DNA from: Reichenbachiella faecimaris
GTDB taxonomy: Bacteria > Bacteroidota > Bacteroidia > Cytophagales > Cyclobacteriaceae
Assembly (NCBI RefSeq): GCF_900176375.1
Contig: NZ_FWYF01000001.1
Span: 124,001 to 188,000, forward strand
Length of the DNA stretch: 64,000 nt
Direction: 5' to 3'
A program made the translations under genes and the position numbers. Under the pieces are notes generated by a model that was given only the letters and a program-made list of their open reading frames with translations, was not told the DNA's origin and searched no databases. This document shows, piece after piece, positions 1 to 9,491 of this stretch (position 1 is its first letter; the number at the start of each line of letters is the position of its first letter).

Positions 1-1
1 T

Positions 2-229
2 TTGGGCAATAAATACGATGTGGGTGTGGATGCCGTAGCCCTTCGTTTTTGCATGGATAGTATTGATCCCTTTATAGTGCTGAGTGGAGCTTCTGATGGA
101 TTCCAATTGGACCAAAACTTAATGGCTTTAACATTCGAACTTGCTCAAGAAGAGATAGGCATGCTACAGTCATTTGCCTTTGAGACAAGTTCGTATTGGG
201 AGGACAGAAAAAAGCTTCCCTGGAATTGA
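2..229 (+). CDS. Aldo/keto reductase, C-terminal end (partial)
   Basis: An open frame enters from the left edge of the window, so the start codon and most of the protein lie outside; 75 residues are visible. The fragment reads like the last helix region of the aldo/keto reductase fold: a valine/alanine-rich helix with 'ALRFCM', then 'IVLSGASDGFQLDQNL', matching the NADP-binding 'PIPGAS..EQL.EN' strand-loop-helix of the family, then an 'L..EE...L' helix and the ending 'YWEDRKKLPWN', which resembles the 'YW.ERS.L.WN' tail of this group. The family reduces aldehydes and ketones with NADPH in the cytoplasm; the substrate cannot be told from this piece. The family call rests on pattern memory, not an alignment. 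Confidence 0.65.
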   Translation: MGNKYDVGVDAVALRFCMDSIDPFIVLSGASDGFQLDQNLMALTFELAQEEIGMLQSFAFETSSYWEDRKKLPWN

Positions 230-421
230 AAAAAAGAAAGTCAAAGATTTTACTTTAAAACCCAAGGACATCTCCTTTGTCATTTGTTTTTTAGCAGGCT
301 ATAGTGTAGTGCTTGGGCTTGCATCATGGATGGATTGAGAAAGAAAAGTAAATTTTGATCGGGTTTACCCAGTGCTTCATGTGTAGAGCGCATTTTTATA
401 CCAAAATCAAAGTATAAAAAT

Positions 422-2107
422 ATGTTTAGGTCAATTCTCATTTTCGTTATTTCATTTTGCTTATATGCTCCACTTTTCTCGCAACCTAACTCTGGACAAA
501 TTGTTCAGTCCTCTTTTCAAAAAATCAACTCAGAAAGTCTAGACGAGGCGATTGCTGATCTTAATGCCATACTTGTAGACGATCCAGATCATGTGGGTGC
601 CTTAGGGATGCTAGGGCTGGCATACAGGAGAAAACAGGATTATAAAAAATCCGTGAAGTATTACAAAAAAGCAGCTGAAGCCCAACCAGAAAACTCACAA
701 GGACAATTCAACCTTGGCGTAGCTTATGCTTTGGCAGAGAATAAGGACCTGGCTTTTGAGACATTAATGAAAGTAAAGGAGAGTAATACATTCAATATTA
801 CCAACGTGGGTTTGAGCCCAGCTGCTCAGATTCTAAAACCTGATCCCAGATTCAAAAATCTATTTCCAACTCCTGAGGAGTACTCAAATCCGTTTGTGGA
901 AGCTGGTGCTGAAATTATTCATGATTGGAAGGGAGAAAATGTCAGAGATCAGTTTGGGTGGATTGGTAGAAACATTGGAGATGTGGACGGAGATGGTGTA
1001 ATGGATATTACTTCTTCTGCCCCAACTAATAATGATGGAGCAGTTGGAGCTGGAAAAATCTATGTTTATTCTGGAAAAACTGGCAGGCTTATATGGGCCT
1101 ATGCAGCCAAGGATGCCAATGGCCAACTGGGTATGAGCATTGAAGCTGCTGGCGATGTTGATGGTGACGGCACGCCTGATGTGGTTGCAGGTGCCCCTTA
1201 TGTAAATAAGACCTGGGTGTTTTCTGGTAAAAACGGGAAGGTACTCTATGAATGGAAAGGTGCTGATGAGAAAGGTGCATTTGGCAGAGGAGTGAGAGGA
1301 GCAGGAGATGTAAATAAAGATGGATATGATGATATTCTAATTGGTGAACCTTATCAGATCTGGGGTGGGCCATTAAATAGTACCAAAGTAGAGCATGCGG
1401 GAAAAGCCTATTTATATTCTGGAAAGGACGGTTCCATTTTGCAATCATGGAGCGGGGAAAGCATAGGTGACGGTTTTGGAACGGCGCTGGGAGGCAAAAC
1501 TACTGATGGTGCTTCCATGCTGATGGTAGGTGCACCTGGCGTGACCAATGGTGGGCAAGTGTATGTGTATCAGGGCATGGAAAAGAAACCATTTTTTAAG
1601 ATAGAACCAGATACAACAGGTCGTCGACTGGGTGGCATGTTTATGTCTGTAGTCGGGGATGTAGATAGAGATGGTGTACAAGATGTCTATGCTTCAGACT
1701 TTGCTAATGCAGCTTTAGGAAACTCTACTGGCAGGGCTTATATCCATTCAGGTGCAAATGGTGAGCAATTGATGATATTGACAGGAGAGGCAGCAGGTGA
1801 TGGTTTTGGTATTGGAGTAGCGGATGCAGGAGATACAGATGGTGATGGCTTTGATGATCTTGTGATAGGAGCCTGGCAGCATGCCTCTGCGGCACCTTCT
1901 GGAGGCAAAATCTATCTGTACTCTGGAAAGGATGGCAGCCTTTTGCGAACCTTGACTGGACAGGTGGCTGGCGAAACACTGGGCTTTGATGCTACTGGAA
2001 TTGGAGATGTGAATGGAGATGGAAAGGTAGACCTACTTCTTACTTCTGCGTGGAGTGCTATCAATGGCTCCCAGTCTGGCCGAATGATGGTAGTGGCTGG
2101 TAAGTAG
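422..2107 (+). CDS. Exported TPR and FG-GAP (integrin-type propeller) repeat protein
   Basis: 561 residues beginning with a signal peptide (residues 1-20, hydrophobic core ending at 'LFSQ'). Residues about 30-130 form TPR-like helices ('GALGMLGLAYRRKQDYKKSVKYYKKA'). From about residue 160 the protein is a run of FG-GAP blades, each with a calcium-loop motif of the DxDxDG type: 'DVDGDGVMD', 'DVDGDGTPD', 'DVNKDGYDD', 'DVDRDGVQD', 'DTDGDGFDD' and 'DVNGDGKVD', plus one degenerate blade near 'GKTTDGASM'. Seven blades would make one closed beta-propeller. Known relatives are calcium-stabilised extracellular or periplasmic binding proteins. No T9SS sorting domain is visible at the C-terminus. Ligand unknown. 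It appears to be a single-gene unit; the next gene starts about 70 bp downstream. Confidence 0.85.
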   Translation: MFRSILIFVISFCLYAPLFSQPNSGQIVQSSFQKINSESLDEAIADLNAILVDDPDHVGALGMLGLAYRRKQDYKKSVKYYKKAAEAQPENSQGQFNLGVAYALAENKDLAFETLMKVKESNTFNITNVGLSPAAQILKPDPRFKNLFPTPEEYSNPFVEAGAEIIHDWKGENVRDQFGWIGRNIGDVDGDGVMDITSSAPTNNDGAVGAGKIYVYSGKTGRLIWAYAAKDANGQLGMSIEAAGDVDGDGTPDVVAGAPYVNKTWVFSGKNGKVLYEWKGADEKGAFGRGVRGAGDVNKDGYDDILIGEPYQIWGGPLNSTKVEHAGKAYLYSGKDGSILQSWSGESIGDGFGTALGGKTTDGASMLMVGAPGVTNGGQVYVYQGMEKKPFFKIEPDTTGRRLGGMFMSVVGDVDRDGVQDVYASDFANAALGNSTGRAYIHSGANGEQLMILTGEAAGDGFGIGVADAGDTDGDGFDDLVIGAWQHASAAPSGGKIYLYSGKDGSLLRTLTGQVAGETLGFDATGIGDVNGDGKVDLLLTSAWSAINGSQSGRMMVVAGK

Positions 2108-2179
2108 ATTATTCAATGAAATAGCTGAGACCTATTGATTAACTTGCGACTTTTTGTAAGAGTTTAGTTACAGGTTTTC

Positions 2180-2848
2180 ATGTCTCAGCTTTCGCTTAAT
2201 TTGTACGAAATACCATTTGAGGAACTGTTTGGCAGGGTCAAAGAACATTTTCCAAGGTTTCAATATGATTTTGAGAAGCACATGATCAAAATTGAAAACA
2301 ATCAACGCGATAGGCTGGGATATATTCGGTTGCCCATGCATGTGGTCATAGATGATCAGCTTGAAATATTGAGTGATCAGGCAAGGGTACTCTACGTTAG
2401 CATAGAATCAGGTAATGGAGCCATTTGTTTGATGGACGGAAAGATCAACGCTTATCATACCACTTTCTCCGCCTATATGACCAGAAAGAAGCAAGGGGTC
2501 AGCCAGATTAAATATTTAAACAAGAAGGGCAAATCAAGAGCTGGATCTAGAGTGAGATTGGCCAAAACGTTAGAATTCTTTGAGGAAATAAATACTACTT
2601 TGACTCAAGTATTAAGTCAAAAAAAAGTAGATCGAATAGCAATCAACTGTAGTACTACTTTAGTTCCATACTTACATCAGTCTAAGGTCGCTTGTCCTTT
2701 CGGAAAGAAGGATGCACGACTGTACAAAATCCCATTGCACATTTCTCAATCCAATTTCACCCATTTGGATAAGACCATTAAAAAACTCTTGGCTCCCATA
2801 CTTTTTTATGATTCAAAGTATGATACAGCATTTGAATCATTTCTCTAG
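2180..2848 (+). CDS. VLRF1-type release factor-like / peptidyl-tRNA hydrolase-like protein
   Basis: 222 residues without signal peptide or membrane segment, so cytoplasmic. The core segment, residues 99-125, contains 'RKKQGVSQ' followed by 'KKGKSRAGSRVRL'. This is the layout of the VLRF1 domain of eukaryotic Vms1/ANKZF1 and its bacterial relatives: a GxxQ catalytic loop (here G106-V-S-Q109) followed by a basic stretch and an 'SAGSxxR' motif. In that family the GxxQ glutamine releases nascent chains from peptidyl-tRNA on stalled large subunits. Bacteroidetes members are known from comparative genomics but little studied. The flanks (TPR/FG-GAP protein and TonB receptor) do not suggest a pathway. 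The assignment rests on motif recognition only; the rest of the protein is not recognisable to me. Confidence 0.65.
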   Translation: MSQLSLNLYEIPFEELFGRVKEHFPRFQYDFEKHMIKIENNQRDRLGYIRLPMHVVIDDQLEILSDQARVLYVSIESGNGAICLMDGKINAYHTTFSAYMTRKKQGVSQIKYLNKKGKSRAGSRVRLAKTLEFFEEINTTLTQVLSQKKVDRIAINCSTTLVPYLHQSKVACPFGKKDARLYKIPLHISQSNFTHLDKTIKKLLAPILFYDSKYDTAFESFL

Positions 2849-3275
2849 ATAGGGATTTCGAATAGGACTATGGATCACTCCGTATTTCTGGTAGATTTGA
2901 CGATCCTAACGTATAGTTTTTAAACAGCTGCCTCATCCTAGGTCAGTAAGTTTTGCGAACTAAAAGTCATTTCGTCGGGAGGTACGGGATGACCCCGAGT
3001 TCATAAGTTTACTCAGATATCGGAATTATTCTCGCCACCACTTTACCAGCTGATTCATGACTATTCTCTAGCAGTTGAATAATGGATCAAGCATTAACTG
3101 CTTTTGTTAAAATTGATTACTCAAAATTTCTACCACTCAGACTTCTATTCTTGGATTGTCAGCAGCTGATAATTCACTCTGAATAAAAAAAAGCTATTTA
3201 TATGTTCTAATTTACAGTTCATTTATATTTTGCATTTTAGTAGATAATTCTTAACTAATTGAGTGACCAACCGTC
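2849..3275. other. Gene-free stretch with probable promoter of the TonB receptor operon
   Basis: No open frame here looks coding. The last 100 bases turn very A/T-rich. The sequence 'TTTATATTTTGCATTTTAG' (about 3222-3240) lies 35 bases before the receptor start and resembles the Bacteroidetes -7 element TAnnTTTG, although with one base less between TA and TTTG; I do not see a clear -33 TTG. I saw no strong terminator after the upstream gene. Confidence 0.35.
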
Positions 3276-5960
3276 ATGCCAAATAATATTATTTTTAGAT
3301 TCATATTTTTAGCAATTCTTATTGCAATCAATTCATTTGAATCTGTTGGTCAGGGTAACGTTTCTTACACCTTTGAGGAGGAGTCTCTAGAATCCGCATT
3401 AACAAAAATTGAAGAGGACAATCAGGTTCAGTTTTATTATGTGAATGATTGGATTGATGGCCTCAATGTCAATGGAACCTATACCGCGAGGACTTTAGAG
3501 GACTTAATAGATGAATTGCTTTTTCCTTTTGGACTAAGTACTATTAAATACAACCAAGATTCATACATCTTTTTGAAAGCATTGAAAGACGGCCAGGTGA
3601 TAGAAAGCCGGCTTGAAAATGGTGAAGTTTTAAAAAAAATGGTTGTAGGAGATGCTGAGCGGACTTCTGATATAGCTACAGTCAAAGGACACATCAAGGA
3701 TGCTGAAAGTGGCGAACCAGTAGTAGGTGCTACGCTGTATTCCAAGACGCTAAAAAAAGGTACCGCGTCAGATTATACAGGAAATTTTGAAATCTCACTC
3801 CCTGCTGGCGAACATATTATGACACTAAGTAGTGTGGGGTTTCACGAGGACAAACTTCATTTAGTACTATTTTCAGATGGACAGATAGAAGTCTCTTTGG
3901 TTCGCAATACCAATTCCCTGGATGAGGTTACCATTACTGGTCAGGCAGAAAAAGATGTAGTGAGTGAGGCTCTTATGAGTATGTCGGTCGTGGAGATGAA
4001 ACAAATTGAGTATGTACCATCACTATTGGGGGAAAGAGATGTAGTAAAAACCATTGCACTGCTGCCTGGTGTTGTCTCTGGAGAGGGAACCAATGGATAC
4101 TCTGTGAGAGGAAGTAATTTGGGGCAAAACCTTCTTTTTGTAGATGGCGCTCCAGTATATAATTCAGCTCATCTATTTGGCCTCTTTTCAATTTTCAATC
4201 CCGGAGTAATAGAAAACACTACAATTTATAAGGGTACGATGCCAGTGGAATATGGTGGGCGTGTGGCATCAGTAATGAATATCAACGTAAAAGATGGAAG
4301 AAATGAAAAGATTGTAGGTGAAGCTGGCATAGGGTTGATATCTAGCAGATTAAATCTGGAAGGCCCATTGTCAAAAAAAATGAATTTTGTACTGGGAGGA
4401 CGAGTGTCTTATATCAATAGATATCTGGACAGATTGAAAAATTCTAATATCAGAAAAAGTAGAGGGGGTTTTTATGATGTCAATGCAAAACTCACTTATA
4501 GCCCCTCGGACAATGATTTACTTAGTATCAATAGTTTGCTGAGCAATGATGATTTCACACTGCCTAATGGTGATGAGATCAATTACAACACTGGACTGGC
4601 TTCGTTAAAATGGAGTCATACTTTTTCTAAAAATTCTATCAACCATCTCACACTGGCCTATAGCACATACGAAAGTCACATAGGCTCACAAGATTCTCTG
4701 CTAAACAGATCATCTCAAAATCGAATCACAACAGGTTTGATAAAATCAGATTTTTCCTTTTACAGCATTGAAAATCATTCCATCAATGTAGGCCTTGAGG
4801 CGAATTTTACAAACGTTGATCCAGGAAAAGAACAGTTGACAAAGACGGATGGTGTTTCATCCGTACAAATAGAAAAAGAGCATGGTCTTGAAGTATCTGT
4901 TTTTGCAGGTGATGAATTCTTGATAAATGATAAACTTACGTTAAGCTATGGCTTGAGATTTTCTAATTTTTTCCTGATCGGATCTGGGACCTCTTACCAA
5001 TATGAATCTCAAGAGGCAAAAAGTTCATCAAGTGTAATAGATTCTACTACCTATTCAAGAGGCGAACTCATACAATCTTATGGTGGTTTAGAGCCAAGGC
5101 TCTTTGTTAAATATGCAATAAATAATGATTTGGCACTGAAGTTCAATGCAGGAAGATCTTACCAGTACATCCATCTGGTATCAAATGCAGCTTCAGTTTC
5201 TCCTCTGAGTATCTGGAAATTGAGTGATACCAACCTGAGACCTCAAAAAGCTGATCAAGCTTCAATTGGTATTTTCAGAACACTTCACAATAAGACTATT
5301 GAGCTGAGCAGTGAAGTTTTCGTTAGAAAAATCAATGACCTACCTGATTATAAAAATGGCGCTGTACTCATAAACAATCCACATCTGGATCGAGATCTGG
5401 TGTCAGGCACAGGCAGGGCGTATGGAGCAGAATTTCAGGTAATTAAAAAAACGGGTAAATTATCTGGACTGCTGGCCTATAGTTTCACCCGTTCCTTGAT
5501 CGAGATGAAAAGTAGTATTTCGGAAAACCAAATTAACGGAGGAGAGTATTACGCCTCTGATTATGATATCCCACATAACCTATCCGTTACAGGCGATTAT
5601 CAATTGACCCGAACGTGGAGTTTGTCTTTTAATTGGCTTTATAACTCTGGAAGACCAATTTCTTATCCAGAAGCTATTTACAATCAGAGTGGTACACCTG
5701 TTTTGTTTTATAACAAAAGGAATGAGTATAGAATGCCCGATTATCATCGCCTTGACCTATCACTAAATTGGAAGACCCCCAATTTGAAAATTCAGAAAAA
5801 CTGGGACTTCAGCTGGTCTTTTTCTGTGTACAACGCGTATGGCAGAAGCAATGCGTACTCCATATATTTTGTAAGAGAGGGAAATCTACCTTCAGCTAAA
5901 AAACTATCGATTTTAGCTAATCCTGTACCTTCAGTTACGTTAAACATTAAAATGCTGTGA
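3276..5960 (+). CDS. TonB-dependent outer-membrane receptor with STN and carboxypeptidase-like regulatory domains
   Basis: 894 residues. A signal peptide (1-25, ending near 'SVGQG') is followed by an STN (secretin/TonB N-terminal) domain at about 30-100 ('YTFEEESLESALTKIEEDNQVQ...'). A carboxypeptidase-regulatory-like beta-sandwich lies at about 130-210 ('VKGHIKDAESGEPVVGATL'). The plug domain is at about 230-340 ('SVRGSNLGQNLLFVDGAPVYN', 'PVEYGGRVASVMNI'), and the rest is a 22-strand barrel. STN domains often mean signalling to an anti-sigma factor, but no sigma/anti-sigma pair is in the window. The next gene is a DUF4249 lipoprotein overlapping the stop codon, the usual partner of this receptor subclass. 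The imported substrate is unknown. Confidence 0.9.
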   Translation: MPNNIIFRFIFLAILIAINSFESVGQGNVSYTFEEESLESALTKIEEDNQVQFYYVNDWIDGLNVNGTYTARTLEDLIDELLFPFGLSTIKYNQDSYIFLKALKDGQVIESRLENGEVLKKMVVGDAERTSDIATVKGHIKDAESGEPVVGATLYSKTLKKGTASDYTGNFEISLPAGEHIMTLSSVGFHEDKLHLVLFSDGQIEVSLVRNTNSLDEVTITGQAEKDVVSEALMSMSVVEMKQIEYVPSLLGERDVVKTIALLPGVVSGEGTNGYSVRGSNLGQNLLFVDGAPVYNSAHLFGLFSIFNPGVIENTTIYKGTMPVEYGGRVASVMNINVKDGRNEKIVGEAGIGLISSRLNLEGPLSKKMNFVLGGRVSYINRYLDRLKNSNIRKSRGGFYDVNAKLTYSPSDNDLLSINSLLSNDDFTLPNGDEINYNTGLASLKWSHTFSKNSINHLTLAYSTYESHIGSQDSLLNRSSQNRITTGLIKSDFSFYSIENHSINVGLEANFTNVDPGKEQLTKTDGVSSVQIEKEHGLEVSVFAGDEFLINDKLTLSYGLRFSNFFLIGSGTSYQYESQEAKSSSSVIDSTTYSRGELIQSYGGLEPRLFVKYAINNDLALKFNAGRSYQYIHLVSNAASVSPLSIWKLSDTNLRPQKADQASIGIFRTLHNKTIELSSEVFVRKINDLPDYKNGAVLINNPHLDRDLVSGTGRAYGAEFQVIKKTGKLSGLLAYSFTRSLIEMKSSISENQINGGEYYASDYDIPHNLSVTGDYQLTRTWSLSFNWLYNSGRPISYPEAIYNQSGTPVLFYNKRNEYRMPDYHRLDLSLNWKTPNLKIQKNWDFSWSFSVYNAYGRSNAYSIYFVREGNLPSAKKLSILANPVPSVTLNIKML

Positions 5961-6988
5961 TGATAAAGAGATTGGTGATGTTAGTACTAGTAGCTAGTAG
6001 TTGTGTCGAGTCTTACGAGCCTGGTATTGAATTGAATGCGTCTTATATTGTTGTGACTGGTGGTATTTCTGATATTTCTGCTACCTCAGTTAAAGTTGAA
6101 AGAACTGTTGCGATAAACACCAATGACTTGTCTACTGGTTCGGAAGTGAATGAAGCAATCACAGGTTTACAGATTACCTTATATGATGAGGACGGTCCGC
6201 AAGAAGTGCTTTTAGATCAGGGAGATGGTAATTATGCAGGGGTATCAGTAGGTGTAGTTGGCCGAGCTTATCATATTCAAATCTTGATGCCTAATGGTGA
6301 CCAAATTGTGTCAAGCCCTCAAACATTAAAACCTGGGCCTGAAGTAGCCGATTTGCTCTTGGAGCAATTTACTGAGCTAGAACAAGTGGGTAATAATGAA
6401 ATAGGTGTAGACGGTTTGAATCTCAATCTGTACATGAATCAAAGTGAAGTAATATCACATTATTATAAATGGACATTGCACGGTACCTACGAGTTTCAGG
6501 CTCCTGCTGTGCCAGGATTTTCATGTTATGTGAATGATGGTTACTTTGGTTTTTTTGGATTGGCTGAAAGCATCTCTTCTGACAAGGACTTGTTTTCGAA
6601 ACGCTTAATATTTTTAGAACCCAATGGTAGAAAATTTTCCATAGGGTACAGTATAGAAGTGAGCCAATATACCATGACTGATGATGCATACAACTATTGG
6701 AAAAAAATTGACGATCAGCAGAATAATGTGGGTTCAGTTTTCGATTCTCCACCAGCCAGGATAGAAGGTAATCTTAGCTATAGTGATAAGGAGGAAACAA
6801 TATTGGGCTTTTTTGAGGTCAATTCAATCAGAAAAAAACGTTTGTTTATTAACCCAACGGACTTCGCTGAGTCTCCCATATTGGCAACTGCAGCTTGTGC
6901 ACCAGAAAAGCTGAACCCTCCTGACTGGTGCAGTGATTGTACTGCACTACCATCAAGTACAAGTAAGAAACCTATATTTTGGCCATGA
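5960..6988 (+). CDS. DUF4249-type lipoprotein, partner of the TonB receptor
   Basis: The chosen ATG overlaps the receptor stop (TGATG), so the pair is translationally coupled; a GTG one codon upstream is the only earlier option. The N-terminus is a lipoprotein signal with lipobox 'VASSC' (Cys about residue 15), so the mature protein is probably anchored in the outer membrane. The body starts with a beta-sandwich ('SYIVVTGGISD...VKVERT...GLQITLYDEDG'), the usual start of DUF4249 proteins, and the family's paired-receptor context is present. Several cysteines near the end ('AACAPEKLNPPDWCSDC') resemble the conserved C-terminal cysteines of the family. Its role is inferred to be capture of a substrate at the cell surface for the receptor; no ligand is known. 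Confidence 0.8.
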   Translation: MIKRLVMLVLVASSCVESYEPGIELNASYIVVTGGISDISATSVKVERTVAINTNDLSTGSEVNEAITGLQITLYDEDGPQEVLLDQGDGNYAGVSVGVVGRAYHIQILMPNGDQIVSSPQTLKPGPEVADLLLEQFTELEQVGNNEIGVDGLNLNLYMNQSEVISHYYKWTLHGTYEFQAPAVPGFSCYVNDGYFGFFGLAESISSDKDLFSKRLIFLEPNGRKFSIGYSIEVSQYTMTDDAYNYWKKIDDQQNNVGSVFDSPPARIEGNLSYSDKEETILGFFEVNSIRKKRLFINPTDFAESPILATAACAPEKLNPPDWCSDCTALPSSTSKKPIFWP

Positions 6989-9444
6989 GGAAAGGAAATT
7001 CTGCTAAAAAAATGAGAACGAGTTCTAAGGTAATATGCGGCCTTTTTTTCTTGGTGTGTTCAGGTTTTATTTTCACAAGTAATACCAACACTGTGAAACG
7101 ATTAATCTTGAGCCTACAAGAATACCATCTCAAGTATTATCAGGAAAAAATTTATATTCAAACTGATACAGATGTTTATTTTGCAGGAGACGTGGTCTGG
7201 TTGAGTACCAGACTATTAGACGCTCAGGATCACACTTATTCGAAGTTGAGTAGGGTCGTGCATGTGAAACTCTTAGATGATCAAGGTAATGAACGCAGTC
7301 ATAAAAAAGTTCTAACCACTGATGGTGTGGGGCATGCTGATATATTACTAGAAGACACTTTATCTGGCGGAACATACAGCCTATTGGCTTATACAGAATG
7401 GATGAAGAATTTCTCTCAAGATATGTTCTTCAGCAAAGAAATTTTTGTTGTGAATGAATCAAGTGAAAAAATAGATGCTGTGAAATGGAATGATAGAGAA
7501 ATAGATGTGACCTTCTTCCCTGAGGGTGGTACGCTAATCGAATCAATGACCAACAAAGTAGGGTTTAAAGTAATTGATAGTCGTGGACTAGGGGTAGACG
7601 TACAAGGCTACGTGCTCAATGATCAGATGGATACTATCGCAAAGATCAATACCTACAAGTTGGGTATGGGAAGTTTTTTTCTTTGGCCTAAGAAAAAGGA
7701 AGCTTATGAGCTACATCTTGAATGGCAGGGTGAGGTAAGGAGATATAAATTACCTGAAGCTGAAAAAAATGGAGCAAATCTAAGAGTGAATCTCGATTCC
7801 ATGAATGATGTAAGTGTAGCTATAAACCTGACCAAGGAATTAGTTAAAAATCTACAAAAAATTATTCTTATTTCACATTGTAGGGGACAGGTGAGTTTTG
7901 CTGCAGAAGGTAAGGCCGTTTCCAAAAGCACCATTTTTATCCCCAGAGCCAAAATGCAAGCTGGCATTAACCATATTACAATTTTTGATCAAGATGGGTT
8001 GCCTATAGCTGAAAGACTACTGTTCATACCACCAGAAGTGGATTCGGATTTGGTTATTTCTCAGCAAAGTAATATCTATGGCAAAAGGACTGAGGTGGAA
8101 CTGAGCGTAAGTTCAGCCATGACAGAAGATGCGAATTTTACTATTTCTGTTCATGATCGCCCGCCAGTTGGGTCTGATAATATTGTTAACTATTTGCTTC
8201 TTGACTCGGATTTGAAGGGTCAGGTGGAAGAACCCAAATTCTATTTGAATGATACGGACAGTGCAAGAATTGCTGCTGACCACCTCATGCTCACTCAGGG
8301 ATGGGTGCGTTTTAATTGGAAGCAGATAGGAGACTCTACTGCTATGAACTTGTCATACTCAGCTGAAAATCAAGGAATTGTTTTTAGAGGGAAGCTGATT
8401 AATAGGAAAACTAATTTGCCCGTCACAGATACTTTATTTATGCTTTCACAACTTTATGGAAGAGCGAACTTTCTGTTTGACAGAGCTAAAGCAGACGGTG
8501 AGTTTACCTTCCATCTCCATGAATTCTACGATAAGAAAAAGCTGTTCGTAAACATGTTTGGCCAAGATTCCTTAAACCAATATCAACTATGGTCATCTGA
8601 ATCCTATGATCCTTTTGAGTTTACGCATATACCGTTTCAAGATAGAGTTAGCACGCCTTGGACAAGCTACTTAGAATCTAAAAAAACAGATGATCTTGTC
8701 ATAGACAATTATAGATTGTATGCGCCCAGTACTTCGTTAAATTGGCGTACCCCTCAGGCTTATGAATCTTTCAAAGTAGGGCAAAAATTGGCTTCACCTG
8801 AGTACGTCGTAAAGCCTGAAGAGTACGTCGAATTAAATGACCTTAAGGAGTTGTTATGGGAATTACTTCCTTCCACTTCAATGAGAAAAGTAGATGGAGA
8901 AAACAAAATTTTCGTGTATAAGTACCAGCAACTGCCAAACAAAATCAGAAGGGAAATTCCAGATTTTAATGATAAACCTGCTACACTTTTTCTAAATGGA
9001 ATACCCATTTTCAATGAAGAATTTGTTTTTAACAACCTTGAATATGACAATATTGAAAAAGTGGAAGTGTTTATTGGTCAATATGATTATTCCGATCACA
9101 GATTTTATGGGTTTGTTTCAATTACAACAAAGGATATTTTTAACGAAAAAAGCATTTTGAATGGAACCTCCAATGCTGTAGACTATTATGGTATTTCACT
9201 GACCAGAGAATATTATTCACCAAAGTATGAGATGAATAATACTTATACTAATCGTATCCCTGATTTAAGACACCTGCTTTATTGGCAGCCCAGTGTTTCT
9301 ATTAAAAAGAAAGATAGTTTATCAATGGTATTTTATACTTCAGATGTGCAAAAAGACTTTTTTGTAAATATTGAGGGAATTAGTCAGTCTGGCATACCTT
9401 TTCAAGTAACTAGCAAGTTGACAGTAGCATCAAATCAACCATAG
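6985..9444 (+). CDS. Large exported protein with MG2-like N-terminal domain
   Basis: About 819 residues. The ATG at 6985 overlaps the upstream stop (ATGA); a TTG two codons upstream is less likely. An N-terminal hydrophobic segment ('VICGLFFLVCSGFIF') should be a signal anchor or signal peptide. The next 110 residues ('EKIYIQTDTDVYFAGDVVWLSTRLLDAQ...GHADILLEDTLSGGTYSLLAYTEWM') match the macroglobulin MG2-like domain common in large Bacteroidetes surface proteins, where 'E.IY..TD...Y..GD..W' is typical. Near the C-terminus, 'LFLNGIPIFNEEFVFNNLEYDNIEKVEVFIGQYD' looks like a TonB-receptor plug-like fold remnant. It completes a three-gene operon with the receptor and lipoprotein. I infer an outer-surface accessory subunit; the biochemical role is not known. 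Confidence 0.7.
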   Translation: MRKGNSAKKMRTSSKVICGLFFLVCSGFIFTSNTNTVKRLILSLQEYHLKYYQEKIYIQTDTDVYFAGDVVWLSTRLLDAQDHTYSKLSRVVHVKLLDDQGNERSHKKVLTTDGVGHADILLEDTLSGGTYSLLAYTEWMKNFSQDMFFSKEIFVVNESSEKIDAVKWNDREIDVTFFPEGGTLIESMTNKVGFKVIDSRGLGVDVQGYVLNDQMDTIAKINTYKLGMGSFFLWPKKKEAYELHLEWQGEVRRYKLPEAEKNGANLRVNLDSMNDVSVAINLTKELVKNLQKIILISHCRGQVSFAAEGKAVSKSTIFIPRAKMQAGINHITIFDQDGLPIAERLLFIPPEVDSDLVISQQSNIYGKRTEVELSVSSAMTEDANFTISVHDRPPVGSDNIVNYLLLDSDLKGQVEEPKFYLNDTDSARIAADHLMLTQGWVRFNWKQIGDSTAMNLSYSAENQGIVFRGKLINRKTNLPVTDTLFMLSQLYGRANFLFDRAKADGEFTFHLHEFYDKKKLFVNMFGQDSLNQYQLWSSESYDPFEFTHIPFQDRVSTPWTSYLESKKTDDLVIDNYRLYAPSTSLNWRTPQAYESFKVGQKLASPEYVVKPEEYVELNDLKELLWELLPSTSMRKVDGENKIFVYKYQQLPNKIRREIPDFNDKPATLFLNGIPIFNEEFVFNNLEYDNIEKVEVFIGQYDYSDHRFYGFVSITTKDIFNEKSILNGTSNAVDYYGISLTREYYSPKYEMNNTYTNRIPDLRHLLYWQPSVSIKKKDSLSMVFYTSDVQKDFFVNIEGISQSGIPFQVTSKLTVASNQP

Positions 9445-9491
9445 GTAGGAAAGCAAAAGCTTTTCTAATTTATATCAGCACACGAAAGCAC

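Noticed and set aside
884-1979. Several long open frames on the minus strand opposite the FG-GAP protein gene
   Set aside because: They are antisense to repeated Gly/Asp-rich coding sequence, have His/Gln-rich unlikely compositions and no family resemblance.
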